Program-made: the position numbers and the translations under genes
Shown here: one piece after another, positions 8,501 through 13,309 of the stretch
How the letters are laid out: each line of letters starts with the position of its first letter
How positions within the stretch are numbered: position 1 is the first letter of the stretch
Notes under the pieces: model-generated
Database searches by the model: none
Seen by the model: only the letters and a program-made list of their open reading frames with translations
Told to the model about the DNA's origin: nothing
Origin: Bacteroidales bacterium
GTDB lineage: Bacteria > Bacteroidota > Bacteroidia > Bacteroidales > UBA932
Direction of reading: 5' to 3'
DNA: 14,473 nucleotides
Assembly (NCBI GenBank): GCA_024401915.1
Contig: JAKSKA010000014.1
Span: forward strand, 1-14,473

Positions 8501-8678
8501 ATTCCTCACGTCCTGCACCACGGCTCTCGGAGTTATCCCTATGGTCATAGGAGGCGATATGCTCTGGCAGCCTATGGGCGTCGTCATCTGCTTCGGCACC
8601 CTGCTGTCCATATTCCTCATAGTGCTGATTATGCCGGTATCGTACTGGCAAATGTTCAAGAAATATGACAAGAACTAG
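5583..8678 (+). CDS. RND family efflux transporter, inner-membrane pump subunit
   Basis: A 1031-residue inner-membrane pump of the RND superfamily, AcrB-like in size and internal duplication. The first transmembrane helix is at about 18-38, followed by NKDEFPTFE and a large periplasmic domain with the PGASAAEVEEQ segment. A helix block spans about 340-490. The second half starts near residue 533 with its own first helix, a second periplasmic domain and a C-terminal helix block from about 865. The TM4 proton-relay motif reads GMIVDNSI (Asp409, Asn410), where AcrB has two Asp. The TM10 relay Lys is Arg938 (GIIVRNGIILFEY). Such variants occur in other RND branches, so activity is still likely. 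It overlaps the adaptor by 4 nt and the channel gene by 14 nt. The window does not reveal its substrate. Confidence 0.95.
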   Translation: MKKPSEIKKGWTDFVIKNKVTVYLVTVLLTALGIVGLIRMNKDEFPTFELKQGLVAGVYPGASAAEVEEQLTCRLEETLFSFKEVSRPSVRSVTKDGICYIYVDLNCSQREKDQVWSKIKLKLADTKALLPAGVLAVAVLDDFSAVSSLLIALESDDKSYTELAEYAEDLCERLRRLPKLSKTEIIGKQQEEIAITVDRDALSEYPIDFQTMFLNYQSAAFPLPAGTFDTPFCSSPVRVSNPVSSEREVSERIVYSDPTGNVVRLKDVARVERRCKAADSYVTYNGHSCLIINVEMMPGHNIVKFGEEMDVVLDEFMADMPDSVTISRISDQPKVVGDSIYSFLHDLLISMIVVILVMLLLFPLKSALIAGSGVPVCTAISIGIMYITGIPLNTVTLGALIATLGMIVDNSIITMDGYMGKLECGMDRQCAVDRSIRELFPPTLAATLAICAMFFPAKVLITGYLGDFVSVFPWVFVIALMVSLIYAVSVVPSLEMKFIHSGKPSGENLISKAQNVFFNGMEKGYAKVEAVCFKHPKATLLCGAGTVALGIWMFLQLNIQMMPMAAREFFVVETEVKGGEGLEATKFYTDSLQRMFLKDERVESVTSFVGTGAPRFCLTYNPILPGKTVSQMIVNTKSVQATQEILHECEAGYRNMFPNALVRFKQMDYQAVDAPVVISLTGSDRDALTDVSRQIKNYMFSLDGDLKWVHSTADDFVPSVNIEMDADETARLGVNKALLSLSLAGALNGQNVGTIWEGDRSVPVNVYCEGADKAETYEEIANTMVSTMMPGVSVPLRQVASVTPEWSAVTLEKRGGEESISIFADLKYGASQPAAVKKIKHFVKHNVTLLKGAEIEYGGLTKINSDVVPEILITFIAAVFILFLFLLFHFRKSNLAALTLVMSSLCLFGASLGLYAFNLDFGLTAVLGLISLVGIIVRNGIILFEYAEQLHFKEGYSVKEAAMIAGSRRMRPIFLTSCTTALGVIPMVIGGDMLWQPMGVVICFGTLLSIFLIVLIMPVSYWQMFKKYDKN

Positions 8679-10017
8679 CATAATGCTTGCGGCGTGCGTA
8701 TGCCTTGCGCCGCTCACGCTACCCGCGCAAAGACGCGACCTTTCCCTTGCCGAATGCATCGAAATGTCGCACTCGTATAACCCGGACGTCACCGGGGCGG
8801 CTCTTGACGCCCTCTCCGCACGCGCCCAGCGCAGGGAGGCGCTATCGCTGTGGTTTCCGCAGGTCAGCATCAAGGCGGGCGGATTCCATTCGCTGAACCC
8901 GCTGCTGCGCATAGGGATCGACGACGTGCTCGGAAGCAGTGATGCGGCAGCTAACCTGCGCCATTATATCAACACCACCAGCGCCCTCGTGGGGCTGGAG
9001 CCCGAATGGTCCGCGCTGGAGAAAGGCTGGGTCGGAGGAGTGAACGTCATCCAGCCCGTCTTCGCCGGCGGACGGATCGCGAACGGCAATGCCCTCGCCG
9101 CACTCGGTGTCAGGGCGTCGGAGACCAGGCGCGAGATGGCGCTGCGCGACAACGACGAATCGGTGACGCAGAAATATTGGACGATAGTGACGCTGTCCGG
9201 CAAGGAGGCCGCGCTGCAGCAGGCGCTGGAGATGCTGGGCTCGATGGAAAAGGACGTGGAAAGTGCGATCAAGGCCGGGATAAGAAGCGACACCGACCTT
9301 ATGCAGCTGAAGCTGAAGAAGAACGAGATGGAGAACAATATGAAGCAGCTGCGGCGCGGCGTCAAGCTGGCCAAGATGGATCTTTTCAACGGCATCGGGC
9401 TCGAATACAGGGTCCTGGAACTCGATTCGCTGCGCCTGAGCGACGGACTGGACTCCCTCGGCTCCCCCGAAAGCCACTACCGCGACTTCGATGCCGTGGC
9501 CGCGTCCCTTGCGGAGAGCAGGCTGCTCGAGATGTCCGTGGAGTCGAAGCAGCTGGAGAAGAAGATGGCGCTCGGAGAGGCACTGCCGCAAGTGGCGCTG
9601 GGAGGGATGTTCGGGTATGCCCACACGATCGGAGACCCGACGTCCATCAACACCGTCTTCGCCACGCTCAGCATTCCGCTTTCGGACTGGGGCAGGACCT
9701 CCTCGAAGCTGGAGCGCTGCAGGAACGAGATAGAAAAGGCTCAGAGCCAGAAGGATTATCTGGAAAAACAGCTGCTGCTGAAGGTCAACAAGGCCTGGGT
9801 GGACCTGGAGTGCGCCTGGGACAGCAGGGAGAATGCGGAGCAGGCCGTTGAGCTGTCAAGGGTGCTGGAAGAGAGGAAGAGGGCCGAATATGAGTCGGGT
9901 GTCGCCACGATGTCGGAACTTCTTCACGCCCAGACCGAGTTCCAGGCTGCGCTGAGTTCATTCGTTGACGCCTCGGCCGGATACTGCAGGGCAGTCTCCG
10001 CCTGGCACAATCTGTAG
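8665..10017 (+). CDS. TolC-family outer-membrane efflux protein
   Basis: Outer-membrane channel of the tripartite pump, 450 residues, typical for the OEP/TolC family. The N-terminus is a signal peptide (MTRTSIMLAACVCLAPLTLPAQ, cleavage probably near 21-22). The mature start RDLSLAECIEMSHSYNPDV matches the usual first helix of the family (LSLxEcIexAlxxNP). Two homologous halves are visible, with beta-strand segments near 125-135 (GVNVIQPVFAGGRIANG) and 310-345 (LSIPLSDWG.TSSKLERC), and long amphipathic helices between them, ending in the typical EYESGVATMSELLHAQTEFQAA. The start overlaps the pump's last 14 nt, so it is translationally coupled. There is no lipobox; many homologues are lipoproteins, this one appears not to be. 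The stop is 12 nt from the stop of the convergent GSCFA gene. Confidence 0.93.
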   Translation: MTRTSIMLAACVCLAPLTLPAQRRDLSLAECIEMSHSYNPDVTGAALDALSARAQRREALSLWFPQVSIKAGGFHSLNPLLRIGIDDVLGSSDAAANLRHYINTTSALVGLEPEWSALEKGWVGGVNVIQPVFAGGRIANGNALAALGVRASETRREMALRDNDESVTQKYWTIVTLSGKEAALQQALEMLGSMEKDVESAIKAGIRSDTDLMQLKLKKNEMENNMKQLRRGVKLAKMDLFNGIGLEYRVLELDSLRLSDGLDSLGSPESHYRDFDAVAASLAESRLLEMSVESKQLEKKMALGEALPQVALGGMFGYAHTIGDPTSINTVFATLSIPLSDWGRTSSKLERCRNEIEKAQSQKDYLEKQLLLKVNKAWVDLECAWDSRENAEQAVELSRVLEERKRAEYESGVATMSELLHAQTEFQAALSSFVDASAGYCRAVSAWHNL

Positions 10018-10029
10018 GGTTCCCGCATC

Positions 10030-10818
10030 TCAGCCGAGCCAGGCATCGCGGAAACGCCGCCAGACGACGGCTCTCGCCTCCGCTGACGGGTGGACGGTAT
10101 CATCCTCGTACCAGCGGAAATCGCGGAGTTCGTCCATCAGTATCTCGTATGCCGGGAAATAGAAGCACCTGTCGGGGAAGGTCCTGACGAGTTCGTCCAC
10201 GGCCAGGAGCAGCACGGACTTGCTGACTGCGTTGCCGTGGGCTCCGTCCGCGAGATGCCGCACGGGACTCACGGTAAAGATGATGCGCTTGTCAAGGGTG
10301 GGGATCAGTTTCTTGTAAAGTTCCACTGTCCCGGCCACGTCGAGCCGGAAGCGCTCGAATTCGGACTGATTGCGTTTCAGACAGTTGGCGACCACCATAT
10401 CTCTTTCGATGTGGCGGAAGCAGAAGGCGGTACCGAAGGTGAGGACAAGCGTCCGGGCGGCCTTGAAAGCGGCGGCAGCGGCGGCAAGTTCGGAATTGGC
10501 GGAGCGGAGGAATTCCTCCTTCGTTCCACGTGCACAGCGGGTGTAGTGGTGGAAGGACCCCCAGAGCCGCGAACCTGCGCCGAGTTCCACACAGTCCTCT
10601 TCCGTGAACGGACGCGGATCGGCAAGGCGCTCGAGGGAATCCGCGATGGACACCGGGTTGAAGAGTGTCCCGAACGGGTTCGAACAGAGGCTGTAGCCCT
10701 CTTCGGCAAGTATGTCCGCGATATATGATGAAAAGCAGCTGCCGAGGAGCACGAGAGCATCCTCCTTCCCTATCGGGTCCGCCGTTCTCGGGACGGCGAT
10801 TTCCGTCTGACGCATCAT
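10030..10818 (-). CDS. GSCFA domain protein (SGNH-hydrolase-like), C-terminally short
   Basis: A member of the GSCFA family, common in Bacteroidota and related to SGNH/GDSL hydrolases; its biochemical role is unknown. The signature GSCFS is at 26-30 (candidate nucleophile Ser27), followed by NPFGTLFNP (47-55), LTFGTAFCFRH (126-136), TVSPVRH (182-188), YFPAYEILMDELRDFR (220-235) and DDTVHPS with His243, the expected catalytic His. All blocks I know for the family are present. At 262 residues it ends soon after the HPS motif, roughly 60 residues shorter than the Bacteroides homologues I recall (about 320). No signal peptide is visible, so it is probably cytoplasmic. The ATG at 10818 overlaps the stop of the upstream S4 gene (ATGA), making it the last gene of a three-gene minus-strand operon. 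Confidence 0.88.
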   Translation of the reverse strand: MMRQTEIAVPRTADPIGKEDALVLLGSCFSSYIADILAEEGYSLCSNPFGTLFNPVSIADSLERLADPRPFTEEDCVELGAGSRLWGSFHHYTRCARGTKEEFLRSANSELAAAAAAFKAARTLVLTFGTAFCFRHIERDMVVANCLKRNQSEFERFRLDVAGTVELYKKLIPTLDKRIIFTVSPVRHLADGAHGNAVSKSVLLLAVDELVRTFPDRCFYFPAYEILMDELRDFRWYEDDTVHPSAEARAVVWRRFRDAWLG

Positions 10819-11207
10819 AGGCCTTCGAGTTCGGCAAGCAGTTCGTCAAGCACGCGGCGGTCACGCTTGGTGGGCCGGCCGCTCCCCTTGTCCCTGGACA
10901 TCACGACCGACTCCCTGGGGACCTGCAGCTTCGCCAGTTCGGACTCGGGAGTCAGGTTCTCGGCGAAATCAGGCACAAGGGCAGCCCCCATCCGGCTTTC
11001 GGTCAGCTTGAGCACGCGCCAGCTGTACTGGACGGCGCCCTTGCGGACATCAATCACGTCGCCGGGCTTCACCGCCTTGGAGGCCTTGGCGTTCACGCCG
11101 GCAATCTTGACCTTGCCGCCATTGCAGGCATCCGCGGCCTCGCTGCGCGTCTTGAAAGCGCGTATGGCCCAGAGGTATTTGTCGATTCTGACCGTGTCCA
11201 TAGGCAT
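10815..11207 (-). CDS. S4-domain RNA-binding protein, Hsp15 (HslR)-like
   Basis: A 130-residue RNA-binding protein. The S4 domain occupies about 7-60 (RIDKYLWAIRAFKTRSEAADAC, then GGKVKIAGVNAKASKAVKPGD). The C-terminal tail carries the typical GSGRPTKRDRR motif at 108-118 before a short acidic helix. This layout matches Hsp15, a heat-inducible protein that binds 50S subunits with stalled peptidyl-tRNA in E. coli; an equivalent ribosome-rescue role here is inference from family. The ATG at 11207 shares one base with the TGA of the DJ-1-like gene (TGATG), and its own stop overlaps the GSCFA start, so all three are translationally coupled. An internal Met at position 3 could be the start instead. 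The symbol hslR would be reasonable, but orthology is not proven. Confidence 0.88.
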   Translation of the reverse strand: MPMDTVRIDKYLWAIRAFKTRSEAADACNGGKVKIAGVNAKASKAVKPGDVIDVRKGAVQYSWRVLKLTESRMGAALVPDFAENLTPESELAKLQVPRESVVMSRDKGSGRPTKRDRRVLDELLAELEGL

Positions 11208-11776
11208 CAGGGGAACAGGGCTTTGCGCACCTCGGCTGCTGCTTCCGCACCTTTGATGTGCTCAAGGACTGCGAGGGCGAATTCGACAGCAGCACCGGCG
11301 CTGCGGCCTGTGATTATGCGCCCGCAGCTTACGGCGGGCACCGGATTATAGCTGGCTCCTTTCGCTGTCAACGCGTCCTGGAAGCCTTCGAAGCAGGTGA
11401 ATTCGAAGTCGGAGGGCAGTTCCAGCTGGCTGAGCACCAGGGCGGGAGCGGCGCAGATGGCGGCAAGCGAGCCGCCTGCGGCATAATGGTCCCTCATAGC
11501 GGCGATGAGCGCCTTGCAGGCACCCAGGTTACGGGATCCGGGCATACCGCCGGGGAAAATCATCACGTCGCGGGAGGTGGTGCCGCCGTGGTCTATATCC
11601 ATCTCCGGGAAGAAGTCCTCGACGCCGACGGTGACGCCGTGTGACGATACCACGAACGGCTCGTCGCTGATCGATATCAGATTTGTTCTGACTCCGCCCC
11701 TGCGGAGGACGTCATTGGTGGCCAGGGCCTCTACATCCTCGAAGCCCTGCGCAAGAAATATGTTTACACCTTTCAT
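11207..11776 (-). CDS. DJ-1/PfpI family protein
   Basis: A 189-residue protein of the DJ-1/YajL branch of the DJ-1/PfpI superfamily. The start MKGVNIFLAQGFEDVEALAT holds the conserved Glu16 that accompanies the reactive Cys. The nucleophile elbow AAICAAPALVL contains Cys108, and the segment FPGGMPGSRNLGAC precedes it as in DJ-1. The end is SAGAAVEFALAVLEHI, also typical. Reported roles of relatives include oxidative or aldehyde stress protection and deglycase-like activity, which is debated; no assignment is made here. The frame runs open far upstream (to 12598), but that part is antisense to the ManA-like gene and unrelated to DJ-1. The ATG at 11776 matches the family start and lies 5 nt after a -7 promoter element. 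It is the first gene of the operon with the S4 and GSCFA genes. Confidence 0.92.
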   Translation of the reverse strand: MKGVNIFLAQGFEDVEALATNDVLRRGGVRTNLISISDEPFVVSSHGVTVGVEDFFPEMDIDHGGTTSRDVMIFPGGMPGSRNLGACKALIAAMRDHYAAGGSLAAICAAPALVLSQLELPSDFEFTCFEGFQDALTAKGASYNPVPAVSCGRIITGRSAGAAVEFALAVLEHIKGAEAAAEVRKALFP

Positions 11777-11781
11777 AATGT

Positions 11782-11811
11782 CAAATATATGGAAAAATAT
11801 CCATACATTTG
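11782..11811. promoter_or_regulatory. Shared divergent promoter: two opposed -7 elements forming one palindrome
   Basis: Minus-strand -7 element TATATTTG (11789-11782) ends 5 nt before the DJ-1-like ATG. Plus-strand -7 element TACATTTG (11804-11811) ends 4 nt before the ManA-like ATG. Both match TAnnTTTG. They lie at the ends of an inverted repeat with arms 11782-11793 and 11800-11811 (11 of 12 bp matching, 6-bp AT spacer). Each promoter's -33 region would fall on the other's -7 region, and neither has a recognisable TTTG there. Start positions of both genes are supported by these elements. Confidence 0.6.
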
Positions 11812-11815
11812 TACT

Positions 11816-12790
11816 ATGGAAGAGAAGAAATTGCATCCTGTGCGCTTCTGCGCGATAGAGGACAAGTATATCTGGGGCAGCGAGACCTTCTGCTGCGCCG
11901 ACCTGGGCTACCGCGATTCGGTGGTCGCGGGCGGATGGCTCGGCGGCAACACGCTGAGCGAAATAATGGAAACCTATATGGACCGGGTGACCGGGGAGAA
12001 CGTATACAACTTCTACGGGAGACAGTTCCCCATCTGCATCAGGCGCATAAGATGCAAGGGGAAGATGCCGCTCCGCGTCCATCCCGGCGACGAGCTGGCC
12101 GCCCAGCGCTATGACTTCCTGGGCAAGGAGAAGCTGTGGTACATCGCATCGGCGGGCAAGGATGCCTCCGTGATGATAGGGTTCAGGAAGCAGAGCGATG
12201 CCGGCGAGTTCTACGATGCCTGCCTCGACGGCAGTGTGGACGGGATCCTGAACACGACGGCGGTCCACGCCGGAGAGTGTTTCCGGATTGCTCCGGGCAC
12301 GGTCCACTGCGCCTGCGGTGACGTGGAGATCCTCGAGGTCGCGGAGTCGTCTCCGCTTGATTTCTGCCTCTGCGCCTGGGGCGAGGACATCTCGGAAGAG
12401 GAATTCGACACCTCGCTGAGCCTGGTGGAGGCGCTCGACTTCATCGACTATGCGCCCTGGAAGGCGGAACGCTGCGACACCAGGGACGGGATAGTCAGGA
12501 AACTCGTGGACATAGAGCAGTTCTGCGTGAGCTGGATAAGCCTGACGGACGCGCTGAAGATCTCCGGCGGCGAGAATCCCTCGTTCGTGCTCTACCATTG
12601 CCTCAACGGCGCCGCATCAGTCCAGATAGACGTTCTTGGCAAGGAGGCGGCGTTCAGGATGAAGGCCGGGGAAACGCTGATGGTGCCTGCTGAGTGCGGG
12701 GAATTCCTGCTTGTTCCGGAGGAAAAATCGACTGATCTGCTCGAGTGTGTGGTCCCGCCAAGAGAAGAAAAAGACTCTTATCTCAATTAA
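11816..12790 (+). CDS. Divergent class I mannose-6-phosphate isomerase-like (ManA-type cupin) protein
   Basis: A 324-residue protein with the fold signatures of type I phosphomannose isomerase, which interconverts mannose-6-P and fructose-6-P. Visible blocks are PVRFCAIEDKYIWGSE (8-23), FPICIRRIRCKGKMPLRVHPGDE (71-93, metal-ligand His89), GKEKLWYIA (103-111), IAPGTVHCACGDVEILEVAE (158-177, His164) and a C-terminal cupin (250-315). Deviations from canonical ManA: KTECWY becomes KEKLWY, so the metal-binding Glu position holds Lys106 with a Glu one residue earlier; the YRxYD(Y/W) segment with catalytic Arg is replaced by FCLCAWG (183-189). Isomerase activity is therefore uncertain. The start at 11816 was chosen because the upstream ATG at 11789 lies inside the promoter, and homologues begin near this point. 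It is divergent from the DJ-1-like operon; the promoter of HU follows directly. Confidence 0.8.
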   Translation: MEEKKLHPVRFCAIEDKYIWGSETFCCADLGYRDSVVAGGWLGGNTLSEIMETYMDRVTGENVYNFYGRQFPICIRRIRCKGKMPLRVHPGDELAAQRYDFLGKEKLWYIASAGKDASVMIGFRKQSDAGEFYDACLDGSVDGILNTTAVHAGECFRIAPGTVHCACGDVEILEVAESSPLDFCLCAWGEDISEEEFDTSLSLVEALDFIDYAPWKAERCDTRDGIVRKLVDIEQFCVSWISLTDALKISGGENPSFVLYHCLNGAASVQIDVLGKEAAFRMKAGETLMVPAECGEFLLVPEEKSTDLLECVVPPREEKDSYLN

Positions 12791-12793
12791 TTC

Positions 12794-12824
12794 TTTGATT
12801 ATTGAAAATTTAAGGTTATTTTTG
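12794..12824 (+). promoter_or_regulatory. Canonical Bacteroidota promoter of the HU gene
   Basis: A -33 element TTTG (12794-12797) is followed after exactly 19 nt by the -7 element TATTTTTG (12817-12824), matching the Bacteroidota housekeeping sigma consensus. The transcription start would be near 12829, giving a leader of about 30 nt that is A-rich up to the ATG at 12861 and has no Shine-Dalgarno sequence. The strong match fits high expression of a nucleoid protein. Confidence 0.75.
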
Positions 12825-12860
12825 CGTTCCCAAAAAATTGAACTATAAAAATATACAAAA

Positions 12861-13139
12861 ATGACTAAGGCAGAAATCGTTAACGAAGTCGCAAAGGCGA
12901 CAGGCATTGAAAAAGTAGCCGTTCAGGCTGTTGTTGAGTCGACAATGGAGACTATCAAGGATTCCATCATCAAGGGAGAGCCTGTTTACCTCCGCGGTTT
13001 TGGCAGCTTCATCATCAAGCACAGAGCGCAGAAGGCTGCACGCAACATCACCAAGAAGACAACCCTTACCATTCCCGCCCACGACATTCCCGCGTTCAAG
13101 CCCGCGAAGACCTTCGTCGAGGCCGTAAAAGAGAAATAA
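12861..13139 (+). CDS. HU family DNA-binding protein
   Basis: A 92-residue nucleoid protein of the HU/IHF family, at standard length. It begins MTKAEIVNEVAKATGIEK, the helix-turn-helix-like dimerisation part, then VVESTMETIKDSIIKGEPVYLRGFGSF with the diagnostic GFGSF at about 47-51. The DNA-binding arm region follows (KHRAQKAARNITKKTTLTIPAHDIPAFKP); the arm Pro is present within TIPAHDIPAFKP, and the end FVEAVKEK is typical. It acts as a dimer that bends and compacts DNA. A strong promoter lies just upstream, and the COX24/mS38-like small gene starts 19 nt after the stop with no terminator in between, so the two are probably cotranscribed. The HU then RNase G order is one I recall from Bacteroides genomes. 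Confidence 0.95.
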   Translation: MTKAEIVNEVAKATGIEKVAVQAVVESTMETIKDSIIKGEPVYLRGFGSFIIKHRAQKAARNITKKTTLTIPAHDIPAFKPAKTFVEAVKEK

Positions 13140-13158
13140 TCTTTAAAAACATACTGAA

Positions 13159-13248
13159 ATGCCTGACGGAAAAAAACACAAGAGGCACAAGATGGCCACC
13201 CACAAACGCAAAAAGCGTTTGCGCCTCAACAGACATAAGAAGAGATAG
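13159..13248 (+). CDS. 29-residue very basic COX24/AURKAIP1 (mS38)-like small protein
   Basis: A short reading frame encoding 29 residues: MPDGKKHKRHKMATHKRK, then KRLRLNRHKKR. Nearly all residues are Lys, Arg or His. The sequence matches the short Bacteroidota proteins usually annotated as AURKAIP1/COX24 domain-containing, related to the C-terminus of mitochondrial ribosomal protein mS38. A role in or on the ribosome is therefore likely by homology, not shown here. It begins 19 nt after the HU stop and is followed 4 nt after its stop by an intrinsic terminator, so the HU and small-protein pair forms a transcription unit. The start context is A-rich without Shine-Dalgarno. An internal Met12 (MATHKRKKR) could also start, but the full N-terminus is family-conserved. 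Length filters commonly miss it. Confidence 0.85.
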   Translation: MPDGKKHKRHKMATHKRKKRLRLNRHKKR

Positions 13249-13252
13249 TCGC

Positions 13253-13290
13253 AAAAGGCCTGACGGGAGATCCGGCGGGCCTTTTGTTTT
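13253..13290 (+). terminator. Intrinsic terminator after the HU/COX24-like unit
   Basis: Arms 13253-13262 (AAAAGGCCTG) and 13276-13285 (CGGGCCTTTT) pair over 10 bp with one G-U, with a 13-nt loop, followed by GTTTT. It lies 4 nt after the small-protein stop and 20 nt before the RNase G start. It should end the HU transcript; some read-through into the RNase gene is possible because I find no clear promoter between them. Confidence 0.8.
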
Positions 13291-13309
13291 GAATAACGCA
13301 AGCTAAATA

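Noticed and set aside
11777..12598. N-terminal extension of the DJ-1-like frame by 274 codons
   Set aside because: The extension is antisense to the ManA-like gene; the DJ-1 family starts exactly at the ATG at 11776 and a promoter element lies just before it.
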